DNA from: Paraconiothyrium sp. Pb-2020
Taxonomy: Eukaryota; Ascomycota; Dothideomycetes; Pleosporales; Didymosphaeriaceae
Assembly: GCA_022419385.1 (NCBI GenBank)
Contig: JAJUBI010000002.1
Location: forward strand, 3,038,001 to 3,102,000
Direction: 5' to 3'
DNA: 64,000 nucleotides
The notes under the pieces are model-generated. The model searched no databases, was not told the DNA's origin, and was given only the letters and a program-made list of their open reading frames with translations. The translations under genes were made by a program, and so were the position numbers. Shown in pieces: positions 1-9,690 of the stretch. Position 1 is the first letter of the stretch; each line of letters opens with the position of its first letter.

Positions 1-663
1 CGTCCGAGTAGCACAACACCCGAGCCAGCTGTGGCCTTCTCGCCAACCACAGGCACCTTCCGCTCTATTGCATCATCGGAAAAAATCTACGACTCAACAC
101 AAATAGTCCCCTCGGAAAAGCCTCGGCTAGAATCATCTACAATCACTGGATTGGCTTCACCTTGGGTTCCGAATGCCCGCCGCCCTCAGTCTCGCGCTAG
201 TATACAGACTGAGCAGAAAAGGGCGAAGTCAGGAGGCATTCTCATCCACGAGGACGCAGTCATGGACAGCGATGAGGATGATGAGGAAGGAAACGAACCT
301 GAAAGCCCCTCTCAGGAAGTCTCAGATCCTCCGGTGACTCCCTACCTCACTCGTACCATCACGACGACCACGACGATCCCACTGCACTTTTCTCCAGTAA
401 CGCCGGCTATCAAGTCAGGAGACGAGCCTCTTACTCCCTCAACAATCGCCCATGCTCCCACAAACGCGCCCACGCCAGTGCTCGGCGAGCTTAATCTGAA
501 CAAGCTCCCCATCGATAGAGAAGCTGCGCTTGAGGCGATCAGGCAACGCCGTGGACGTGCTAGAAGCATGGCTATGGGTCAAGAGACACCTCGAAAGCAA
601 ATGATGGAAGGCGTAAAGGAGCGGAGAGACATCAGTGCCCCAGTTTCCAGGGTACGGCGATGA
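1..663 (+). CDS. C-terminal part of an unrecognised protein (5' truncated by window edge)
   Basis: The frame is open from the first base of the window and stops at 661-663, giving the last 220 residues of a longer protein. No ATG is needed because the gene starts upstream. The visible part is disordered. It is rich in Ser, Thr and Pro, has an acidic patch (DSDEDDEEGNEPE) near its middle and a run of Thr after it, then a basic tail with a short helical segment (EAALEAIRQRRGRAR) followed by TPRKQMMEG. Many S/T-P dipeptides would suit proline-directed kinases, which is an inference. I do not recognise the family; a cytoskeletal or cell-cycle protein would fit the style of the tail, but nothing visible proves it. 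It runs in the same direction as the RPS5 gene that follows. Confidence 0.6.
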   Translation, partial: RPSSTTPEPAVAFSPTTGTFRSIASSEKIYDSTQIVPSEKPRLESSTITGLASPWVPNARRPQSRASIQTEQKRAKSGGILIHEDAVMDSDEDDEEGNEPESPSQEVSDPPVTPYLTRTITTTTTIPLHFSPVTPAIKSGDEPLTPSTIAHAPTNAPTPVLGELNLNKLPIDREAALEAIRQRRGRARSMAMGQETPRKQMMEGVKERRDISAPVSRVRR

Positions 664-1288
664 CGGACGGCGGCGCGGAGGACTTCGCTATTGCCTGTTT
701 GATTGGCAGAATAGGACGGTGTGGGTTATGTTTTCTTCGTTTCGCAAGGCTTGGAAGGCGGCATTGCAGGAGTTTGAAGATGCGGCGGCCTCTTCCTCGC
801 AAGCATTCTTCATCGGCGTTGGGTATTGTTCATGCTTCATTAGTTCTTTTCCGTTTCGGCTATATACCACCGGTTGCGCTGGAGGAGTACATGGTCTTAA
901 CATAGTATAATCGAGGTTGTTGGATCACAACGATTCGTCTACGATGTGCAAAGTCCGTACGCCGCAATAAGCCTGCGTTTGAATGCGATTTCTAAGTGCA
1001 CCAAAGCAACACGCAGTACATCATTAAGATCATACTAATTTTCAAATTCTTCTCCGGACGGCAATATTTTTGAAGGTGCTCTGGAGAAAGAAATGTGCTA
1101 GTTTCTCGGGTCTACGGGTGGCTAATTGGCCGCCAGATCGGCCTTGGCGCTGAGGTAAGCCCACTTTGCGAATAATATTCACCAACACATACTTCGCTAA
1201 CACCGTGAACTTCGACCAGCGACCGACGACACGTCCCCGACATCCACCCAATCCGCCGAAACCAGTCGTTCCCCAGCACATCACAATC
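664..1288. other. Intergenic: 3' region and RPS5 promoter/leader
   Basis: No coding signal is convincing here. The right part is the 5' leader of RPS5; it is C/A-rich just before the start codon, as in many highly expressed fungal genes. Confidence 0.5.
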
Positions 1289-2115
1289 ATGTCTGACGGC
1301 GAAGTCGAGGTCGAGAGCCAAGCCGGCTACCCCATCCTTCCCAAGGACGTCACCGAGGAGATTGGCAGCGTGAAGTTGTTCAACAAGTGGAGCTACGAGG
1401 ACGTCGAGATCCGGGACATCTCTCTTACGTACGCCGTCCCCGAGTCTACACACTGGAGGATATTGTTTTGAGTGCAATACGTGGCACACGGGGCGCATCA
1501 TAAAAATACCATGGGCTAACATAGTGTGTGCAGCGATTACATCCAGATCCGCTCCCCGGTATACATCTCACACTCGGCCGGCCGATATGCTGTCAAGCGA
1601 TTCAGGAAGGCGCAGTGCCCCATCATTGAGCGTCTCACCAACTCGCTTATGATGAACGGCCGCAACAACGGCAAGAAGCTCATGGCTGTGCGCATTGTCG
1701 CTCACGCTTTCGAGATCGTATGTCTCCAGCTGCGCATACATCGCTCGCGCTCGCAAATGGCGCGATGATTATTTCGAACTGCGCTGACTCTCCCTAGATC
1801 CACATCATGACCGATCAGAACCCCATCCAGGTCGCCGTGGATGCCATCGTCAACTGCGGACCCCGCGAAGACTCCACCCGTATCGGATCTGCTGGTACCG
1901 TCCGTCGCCAGGCCGTCGATGTGTCCCCTCTCCGCCGTGTCAACCAGGCTATCGCTCTCCTCACCATTGGTGCTCGCGAGGCATCTTTCCGCAACATCAA
2001 GAGCATTGCTGAGTGCTTGGCTGAAGAGCTCATCAACGCTGCCAAGGGTAGCAGCAACTCGTACGCTATCAAGAAGAAGGACGAGTTGGAGCGTGTAGCG
2101 AAGAGCAACCGGTAG
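1289..2115 (+). CDS. RPS5: 40S ribosomal protein S5 (uS7)
   Basis: A small-subunit ribosomal protein of the uS7 family, which binds the 3' major (head) domain of 18S rRNA near the mRNA exit. Three exons are inferred: 1289-1428, 1534-1717 and 1798-2115, with donors GTACGC and GTATGT and acceptors CAG and TAG. They join in frame to 213 residues. The spliced protein carries the family hallmarks SAGRYAVKRFRKAQCPI, NNGKKLM, GPREDSTRIG, RRQAVDVSPLRRVNQA and the invariant end KKKDELERVAKSNR. The first 30 residues are the poorly conserved N-terminal extension usual in fungi. The length fits the family (just over 200 residues). The nearest alternative start would be an upstream non-ATG codon in the same frame, so the ATG at 1289 is preferred. 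Confidence 0.97.
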
Positions 2116-2589
2116 AGGAATCCTTTACGGATGGCGGACTTGGAGTGCATGGATGTCAATGGTGGTTTCAAACCGAGCGGCGAGGAGTTCTTCATGTGGC
2201 TGGTCTGGGTGGTTTGCCTGGTCAGTATGAATATGAAAGACTTTGGCATGTATCGGGTCTTCTAGGCGAATAACACCTCTTTCATGGTTGCATGACAAAA
2301 ATGAACATTTCGAAACAACACGGTCCCATCCTCTCGCGTAACCGTAAATCATCGTGCTACGATATCTACCTGTCTGTTTACGGTGGTGATTGGATTTTTA
2401 TGCCTGAGTCATGATCATGGAGGCGATTGCACGTTGACACATACTACGCAGACGGCTTCAGCGCAAGAAGTACGCACGGAGCTAACTCAGTCTAAGTCGT
2501 GGTAGTAGCATTCATTGGCCTAGTCCGGGTATAATGGCCGGTTATATCATGTAAATGTATCATAACACCACGCTCATCAGGCCACACAC
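2116..2589. other. Intergenic between convergent RPS5 and coiled-coil gene
   Basis: This holds the 3' ends of two convergent genes. I see no further coding or structural signal. Confidence 0.5.
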
Positions 2590-3627
2590 TCACACTGCGG
2601 CCAACGCCCTCGCCCTAACCGCCTTCTCCAAAATGCCGCCAAAATTGGCAAAACTGACCTTGCCATCCCTCGAGTCGCCAAAAGACGCGGCCTCCTCGTA
2701 CGCCGTTTGCATAATCTTAGCATCGATCTTGACGAGCCAGCCTTCGCCCGTTATTATAACTTTCCCTTCTCCGTTCTCCATCTGGCTCAGCATCCCACTA
2801 GCCCGGACCAACCGTTCAAGCCACAGGTTATCCTTGCCCTCCTCAATCGCTGCCTCTACCAGATCAACCGCACCCTTCCGTGCAATCTCCTCTTTCACCT
2901 TCTTCACCACACGTTCGCGCCGCTGGTGCTCGTCATCAGCCTCTTTCCTCTTTTGCTCGCGCTCCCAAGCCTGCCTCTCGCGCTTCTCTTCCGCAAGCAA
3001 CGATTCCACTTCCGCGCGCCGTGCCTTCTCTTCCGCAAGCGCCGCTTCGCGCTCCTCCCTTCCAGCCTCTTCTGCTAGCCTCCTCTGCTCCGCCTGGCTC
3101 CGGTGAAACTCGTGGTATGCCCTCCTCTGGTCGCGGCGTGCGAGAGACTTCGCCTTCTTAGCGCCAATAACCCGGTTTGCGCGCGTGGGCTGCGGACGAT
3201 CGTTCGCTGGACCGGGATCGCCATTTGCGAAATCGTTCTGCCACGCTACATCCTCTATACGTGGATTGTGTGGTTGGGCTGGTGGCGGGGTTGGTGCGTG
3301 CGGTGGGGGCTCGATGCCGGCTTCATCGTTGTCCCCGTCGTCTTGTAGCACCCAATCTTCGTCTAGAAGTCCATCTGGTACATGAGGTGCAGGGCCGTTG
3401 GCGTTTCTTTCGATTGGGGCGGAATTGCCATCGTCTACAGTGGTGAACAGCGGGGCGGGCCAGTGATGTGCGTTGCAGTAATCTGCGATTTGTGGTGCAT
3501 AATACAAAGTTGTGATGAGTAAAGGCATGGCAGTGTGGATGAGATCCTGCACGAGGGGAGTCTCGGAGTTGGTGAAAGGGAGGAGGAGGTTCAAGGTGCG
3601 CTGCACGGTGGAAAGAAAGATACCCAT
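2590..3627 (-). CDS. Hypothetical coiled-coil protein
   Basis: A single-exon protein of 345 residues on the minus strand, starting at MGIFLSTVQ. The frame stays open further upstream, but the extra 37 residues look untranslated, so the internal ATG is chosen. Residues 1-55 are mostly hydrophobic or amphipathic. Residues 65-150 are acidic and Pro-rich. A long highly charged heptad-like coiled coil runs from about 170 to 275, rich in Glu, Arg, Ala and Lys. The last 75 residues look folded (DLVEAAIEEGKDNLW, KVIITGEGWLVKIDA). No catalytic motif or known domain is recognisable. The opposite strand also has long open frames, which is a by-product of the charged codons of the coiled coil. Confidence 0.75.
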   Translation of the reverse strand: MGIFLSTVQRTLNLLLPFTNSETPLVQDLIHTAMPLLITTLYYAPQIADYCNAHHWPAPLFTTVDDGNSAPIERNANGPAPHVPDGLLDEDWVLQDDGDNDEAGIEPPPHAPTPPPAQPHNPRIEDVAWQNDFANGDPGPANDRPQPTRANRVIGAKKAKSLARRDQRRAYHEFHRSQAEQRRLAEEAGREEREAALAEEKARRAEVESLLAEEKRERQAWEREQKRKEADDEHQRRERVVKKVKEEIARKGAVDLVEAAIEEGKDNLWLERLVRASGMLSQMENGEGKVIITGEGWLVKIDAKIMQTAYEEAASFGDSRDGKVSFANFGGILEKAVRARALAAV

Positions 3628-4545
3628 TGTGGGGCACGAAGGGTGGGGTTCGCGCAGTTGAGACTTTGAAACACCGTGTGTGGTATTATGAGGCCCTGGC
3701 AGACATTGAATGTAGCTTACATGAGCAACAAAGCGCACTTTGGTGGGTCATGCTAAATATCAAAGGGCTCGGTCATGCAACTTTCGCTCCGCGTAGGGCT
3801 GGAAATTGACCAACCCCTCTCGAAATAGCGCCATTCTTTCCCCGGCGCCAAGCTTCCACCACGTGACGTTGGTACAACCTTGGAACCTTGGAACCTTGGA
3901 ATGCCACGTTCACGTCTTTGCGTTTTGATCGTGTGCACAGAGAGAGAGAGTCTGATTCTCTACGATTATACTTTGTATTTTAGTCTCAATCGCCTTTCGA
4001 ATGGGGTCTGTACTTGAGTCGGCACACACCCGTTAGTTGCCTTTTGGCAAACACGCCCTTCGGCTGATGTTGGAGAAGCCCGGGAAGTATAGTGACAACA
4101 AGATTCGGGAATAGAAGATGATAAAGTTGCATATTGTTGATAACACGATACGAGGACTATTCGTTTGAGGGTAAATGAAAGGTGAGGGCCCACAAAATAT
4201 TAATACCATACATAGATCAAGGTATATTTCTACAGCCCTGGACCCGTGAACCTCCACTGTACATGTGATTCTAATCAAGGCAGAATAAGAGGCTAAGAAT
4301 CTGCGTAAGCAGGCCGCGTAACTCCCCTCCCCGACCAATCATTATCATTGCATTCCACGTTGGCAATTTGAAAGTTAGCTTAGGGGCATTTGATCTACTT
4401 CAAAAGCTGTCATCTGACATTGTAACATATGTGCTTAGGATAACACGTTACAGTCATGACCACATTGTACCGGATCTACAGTCCCCCTCGTGTTCCCTAA
4501 CTCCTTCCTGACATGTCTCACATCTCGTCCAAGGGTACAGGCTTT
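3628..4545. other. Intergenic with an 8-bp tandem repeat
   Basis: This lies upstream of the coiled-coil gene and downstream of the protease gene. It contains three AACCTTGG copies and a short GA run (about 3940-3950). The rest is moderately AT-rich with no coding signal. Confidence 0.5.
3876..3899. repeat. Short tandem repeat, (AACCTTGG)x3
   Basis: Three perfect 8-bp units lie about 250 bp upstream of the coiled-coil gene start. Confidence 0.9.
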
Positions 4546-5910
4546 CTAGGCACCGTTGCCGTTGTAGATGAATACGTTGGGACTGCCGTTCAGGGATCCA
4601 GTAACCTTGCCGGTTACAGCAAGAGCCTTGATGCGGTTGGTGACAGCAGCCGGGGTAGACAAGCCCTCAAGCGCAATGAGGTAAAGAGCAAGGCCAACAG
4701 TGTGAGGGGTTGCCATGGAGGTACCGCTAAGACTGGCAGTCGCCGAGTTGCCTCCAATGTAAGACGACAAAACGCTGACGCCAGGGGCAAAGACGTCGAC
4801 GCCCGAACCATAGTTAGCGAACGACGCAACGCGGAAGGAGGAGTCGGCGGCAGAGACGGTGATGGCGTTCGGAGCGTTGGCGGGTGACTGGCCAGAGACT
4901 GGGAGCGGATTACCGTTCTCATCACCATTTCCAGCAGCTACGACGGAGAGCACACCTTGCTGGTAGGAAGCAGAGATGGCGCTGGTCCATGCAGTAGAAG
5001 CTTGTCCACCGAGGGACATGTTGATGACAGACTTCGAGGTGCGCCCCTTGCTGACAATGTCGTTCACAGCCCAGTCGAAACCGGCGAGGATAGTGGACTG
5101 CGAACCATTTCTACCTTCGAACACCTTGACGGAGATGAGGTTCGTCTTCTTGGCTACACCGTAGGTAGATCCGCCAATGGTACCGGCAACGTGGGTTCCG
5201 TGGCCGAGGGTATCAGTATGCTGGACGCCACTCACGGCGTTGTAACCGAGAGAAGCACGGCCACCGAATTGGGTGTGGGTGGTGATGATACCACTGTCTA
5301 CAACGTAGGCGTAGGTGTCTTGACCGGCGGTGGAGTCGTAGATGTAGCTTGTAGAGGAGCCAGTCTTATGGGAGATGGCACCTAGACCCCAGGTAGCGCC
5401 GGTCTGCGTTGTGAGAGCACGCTTGTCGAAGACCTGTTCCACCTCGAAGGGGAGATGTACAAGGTGGTCCGGCTCAATTGCGGCAACCTGGTTGAAGCGT
5501 CAGGTCAAGCACGTTTTATTTTCATGTGTCATGGCTGGAATATGCCACCAGCAGGTTGAATGTTACACACATTGGGGTTGGCTTTGATCTCGGCCAGAGT
5601 GTTCTCATCAAACTCGCCGGCGTAACCTTTGAAGGTCTTGATGTCGTATGTGTGCTCGACACCAGCAGTGTCACGCTTGGCAAAGCTGCGCTTGTGTACA
5701 TCGTTTACCCAGTTGACCTGGACCTGGACCTCGGCCTCAGGCTTCAAAGTGATAATGTATTTGCCCTCAATGACGTCGCTCTGCTTTGTTACGGGAGCAG
5801 CGAGCGCAGTGGGGAGCAAGGCTCCGACTATGTGAATGTTAGATTTGCGTAATAGACTTTGGAGTGGAAGCTGGCTTACAAAGGAGAGCGATATAGCTAA
5901 TGTTGAGCAT
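4546..5910 (-). CDS. Secreted subtilisin-like serine protease (S8, alkaline protease type)
   Basis: A secreted endopeptidase of the proteinase K/alkaline protease group. Three exons on the minus strand are inferred: 5910-5880, 5827-5571 and 5487-4546, joining to 409 residues. Residues 1-21 form a signal peptide (MLNISYIALLFGALLPTALA). Next comes an I9-type propeptide (GKYIITLKP... ending near AAIEPDHLV), and the catalytic domain begins near residue 120 after a KRA cleavage site. The triad is visible as D160 (YVVDSGI), H192 (GHGTHVAG) and S353 (GTSMATPH), and the oxyanion Asn sits in VVAAGN. The length matches fungal alkaline proteases of about 400 residues. The second donor is GTGTGT, weaker than the other sites, but the join ANPN|VAAIEPD is exactly the family sequence. 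A TATA box lies about 75 bp upstream. The active site appears intact. Confidence 0.93.
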
Positions 5911-5981
5911 TCTGGAGCAGAGGAGTGTAGAACGACTGTGAGGATCCGTGGATGCTCCCCTAACGGTGTTCTAGATGGTCT

Positions 5982-5988
5982 CTTTATA
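5982..5988 (-). promoter_or_regulatory. Putative TATA box of the S8 protease gene
   Basis: TATAAAG on the minus strand, 72-78 bp upstream of the start codon at 5910. Confidence 0.5.
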
Positions 5989-8206
5989 CATATCTGCTGC
6001 CCAGAAAGTTGATGTTAGCCACAAGATTATTAGGCTGCTGACTATGGCCCTCCGCCGTTGCCAATGCTGAGCCCTTCTCGGAAAGGAAGGTATGGTGCCT
6101 GGTCTCTTGAGCACAATGGTGTATCGGCCCTTTTCTACCCTGACCTGTGTAGAGACGGGCATTCGCGAAGTCCCTAATTGGTCAATATCATCTTTGTCCA
6201 TCAGACTCTGCTCCTATTAGCACGTGTGAACATCGAAACCCAAATGACGCCTTGAAGCGCTCTGATGCTACTCATTAGTTGGGTCCTCCAATCTGTTCCA
6301 CCGAGCCATCTCCTGCTAACTCCCGTTGAAGTGTGTATGCTAAAAATCTGGGCATGGCCGAAGGGGAAGGTCACAGGTCAATGCAGTATAGCTCAAGCGG
6401 TGTCGGCGGCGGTTATACGGCTTTGGTGTTACAGAATTGTAAGCTGGAGATAAAACTCGTACCTGCCTCATATGGTAACGCAAAGGGCGAGGAAATCAAC
6501 ATTTGAAGGTGCGTGCACCTTTTCGCCTAGGTCGTCAATATAAGCATAAAAACAGAACCCTGCAATATCCCGGACGTGTCTGTCAAATCTACCTGTAGAA
6601 GGTGCTGAGTGTGCCGCGGCGTTTGGGATAGGCGGCCATGTTGCCCTTGGCGGATGGGGCCCGAGGGCGACGGGCTCGGCACCCAGCACGCCATCAGCGT
6701 CTGCCGCGGCGAAAGTGTGGAGGCATGGGGCTGCGTGTCCTGCACCTGGGTACCTATACATGTTCTGGATTGCACCGGAAGTTTGGCGTGTCATTTGCGC
6801 TGGGACAGCTTGTATCTCAACATTGGATCAAGGGATCTCAGACTGGGCCATTGTCAACAGATGGACGGGGGCAGCGATGGGTCTAGCTTGGCAGTGCCGC
6901 CGATCCCAATCGGTTTGGGCCCCTCGTCGGTACATGCTCGAAAGTGTATATCAAGTCCGGTCGCCGTCAAGCGGCATGGCGAGTTGAAACAAATATTGGA
7001 TCTCCGCAGAATGCCCCCATATCCAAGCGAAAAGACATTCACTTCTAGAGTTCCGTGGGAGAGGGAAGATGGGAATCTGGACTGATATCGTTGGTACCGT
7101 TACTGCCTACCTATGGTAGGTACCGCTGCCCTACCCGCTTCTCATGGTCTATACAACTTGTTTACGGTACAGCCCCTGACGTCTGCTGTACCGAATCGCT
7201 TCCGCGCTCCAGAATACCGGCTCGGTGTTTGTGCTTCGCTTAGCCTCCTCGGCAGATCTTCGCGTCTTGCATACAATTGTGTTCTGCTACGCTGCACAAT
7301 GGTGTGGAACATCTGGAGACCCAGCAACTGCGCGCAGTAACGCATGTCCATCACATCACTCCCCTCGCACAAGCCCAAGACGGTACCTAGGTAAGTATGC
7401 ATGTGCACTCGCAGCGCCTCTTAGGTTGTACATGCAACGCGCGCAACGCTATTGGTCCATCTGAACCACGACCACTTCGTACCACACTCCGCATGCGTTG
7501 TAGAAGGGCACCCGGGGTAAAGTCGCGCAGTCATCTTCCTTTCGCAAGCATGCTTGTTCCTCAAGGTGTGCATCATGTATAGCCCGCTCTGGTCGCACTG
7601 ACCACGAATCCTTGTCGAGGATGGTGGGGGCGCAAACGGTGCATTTACGCCTACAGCGTTTCAAACACGTTCCACTCCACGGCGAACTCAGACAGCAGCC
7701 CTGTGGGCTTCCGCTACCACTGCAACGGTACACTACACCTACTGTCATTGGTAACCGTCACCGTTGAGTACGACTCTGATATATAGGCTTGTGTGCCCCC
7801 CAGCAATACGACGAGCATAACCTGAGCCCGTCGCCCGTGAGCCACGTATGCCAGTACCATATGCGGTATGAAAATGCAACGCGACGATCCTGTACAGGTT
7901 CGACGCCAAAAGATCGCGAAGGGAACACCACTGTCAATACGAGATGATAACATTGGGGAAACAGATGACCGTGTACGGCCAGCAGACAATCCGTCGCTAC
8001 GGACAAGATGGCGAAAAGTCTTCACTCGGCGTGAGCCTTGGGCATTTGAAGATTCTCCTGCGGACGCGGCGACCACGAGTGTGCCCAGTGCGGGGCGGAC
8101 AGAACATGGGAGCGGATCTGCAAGCACTCGTACGTATACTTAATTAATTAGCTTTTTCTAAGCCACAGGCTTCCACTTTACGCCCCGTTACCACCACGAA
8201 CCCTAA

Positions 8207-8214
8207 TATATAAG
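8207..8214 (+). promoter_or_regulatory. Putative TATA box of the PAF-AH-like gene
   Basis: TATATAAG lies 83-90 bp upstream of the start codon at 8297, a normal spacing for a fungal promoter. Confidence 0.5.
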
Positions 8215-8296
8215 CGCAGGTACCCCTTCCGCAGCCCCAGCCGCAATAGAAAGATTGCATCATCGCTGTTGTTTGCTACATCCCTTAGTACTCATC

Positions 8297-9690
8297 ATGA
8301 TATTCTCCGGGGCAGTCGGAGCCTTAGCTTTGCTTGTGCTGGTCGTTCCTGCGCATAGCCAAAGGAGCAGAGTCGAAATCCCCGCCCCTGACCCTTCTGG
8401 GATGTGAGTATGGTCATATCGGCGCACAAAGTGGTCAAGTTGCACAAGTTTGAAGCTCTCAAACGTCTGCAGCTAGTCAGGACTTCTACATGTGCCAATC
8501 CTCCAATCTAAGATCCTGACGCTGACTTTGTACCCCCGCTCTGTAGGCCATGGAAGGTGGCCTATAGCCACTCCTTCCTAGTTGACCCTTCGCGATGGGA
8601 TCCCTATAAAGATTCCGAGAATCGCAAGGTCGCGTACTCGATCTTTATGCCCGTGTTCAATGAGGCTTGCGGTGAAATGACGGACAACAATTATATGCCC
8701 GCTCTAACGGCTCAGGCAAGCAATCTGCAGTTCTTTGGCGACAAGAGCGCCGGAGTGTTTGACCAGTTGCACTTCGAGAGTTGCTCCAAGAATACTGACG
8801 AATATAATGCCAACCACTTTCCTCTCCTCATCTTCGAACCCGCTGTAGGGACGAGTCGATTTGTGTACAATCAGCTTGCTCGCCAGCTGAGTGCGAACGG
8901 AGCTCATGTCGTCACTATTGACCACCCCTACGATGCACCTATCGTTGAGTTCGCTGGCTTAGATCCCATCCAAAACGATGGCGCCGTCACTCTAGATGCC
9001 TTCCAAGTCAACAGACCTGTCAACAACACTGAAATCAAGAAGGCAATTGATACTCGCATCGCTGATATCAATTCTGTAATTGAAGAGTTGGAGAAGGCCG
9101 ACACGCTCCCAAGGCTCTTCCCCAACTTCACCTTTACCGATGGCAATACGAAGGTACCGACACAGCATCTTTTCGTGCTTGGACATGGCCTCGGTGGCTC
9201 CGTTGCAACCTCAATGGGGTTTAATGACAAACGTGTCTTATGGACAATCAATCTTTCCGGATCCACGCCTGTTATCAGAGAAGACGTTTTGGCATACACC
9301 ATCTTCTTTGGCCGCAAAGACTACGGTAGCGAGATCGACACGGCCTGGCAAGAGACCAAGAAGCATATCGCTGGTCCGCAGGTAGAGTGGACCTACGACC
9401 AGGCTGACCAGTTCGACTTCAGCGACCTTCCCCTCGTCTCCCATCTTATTGATCCAGACAACAAGGCCAAGGGCCTTGGCACACCTTACGAGAAAATGGA
9501 CCCGAACGATCCAACCGCTACATTCCGCGCCCTCAGTTGCTTCCTCGAGGCATATTTTCGCGACACTGTAATTCCGGGATGGTCTGTCGATCCACGGCTG
9601 CCAGGCGAAAGCCACAACGCCCTCCAAAAGTGTCTTGGGTGGTTCGGCGGCGCCATGAAACCGCATATAGCGTACACCAGCCGAGCCTAA
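8297..9690 (+). CDS. Secreted PAF-acetylhydrolase-like alpha/beta-hydrolase, catalytic triad apparently lost
   Basis: Two exons, 8297-8403 and 8547-9690 (donor GTGAGT, acceptor TAG), give 416 residues with a signal peptide (MIFSGAVGALALLVLVVPAHSQ). The body follows the fungal platelet-activating factor acetylhydrolase pattern: an N-terminal VDPSRWDPY segment, a long insert, FPLLIFEPAVGTSRFVYN before the oxyanion region, and an IDHPYDA strand. Family members have a GHSxGG nucleophile elbow; here it reads GHGLGG with Gly at 250. The usual acid in NLDG is NLSG (Ser 273), and the usual His three residues before FSD is Gln 324. All three catalytic positions therefore seem substituted while the fold signature and open frame are kept. 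A non-enzymatic role, such as lipid binding or a decoy, is inference. The alignment was made by eye. Confidence 0.82.

Larger units (their letters stand above)
5911..8296. other. Gene-poor 2.4-kb intergenic region
   Basis: This contains the divergent promoters of the S8 protease (left) and the PAF-AH-like gene (right). Open frames up to about 158 codons occur on both strands but have odd composition and no recognisable domain or splice structure. I see no gene. Confidence 0.5.

Noticed and set aside
2555..3106. Plus-strand 183-codon Ser/Arg/Ala-rich frame
   Set aside because: Antisense to the coiled-coil protein; composition mirrors Glu/Lys/Arg codons.
4513..5385. Plus-strand frames over the subtilase gene
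   Set aside because: Gly/Val/Arg-rich shadows of the S8 catalytic domain; no domain of their own.
6609..7085. 158-codon plus-strand frame
   Set aside because: No domain, atypical composition, no splice structure or promoter.
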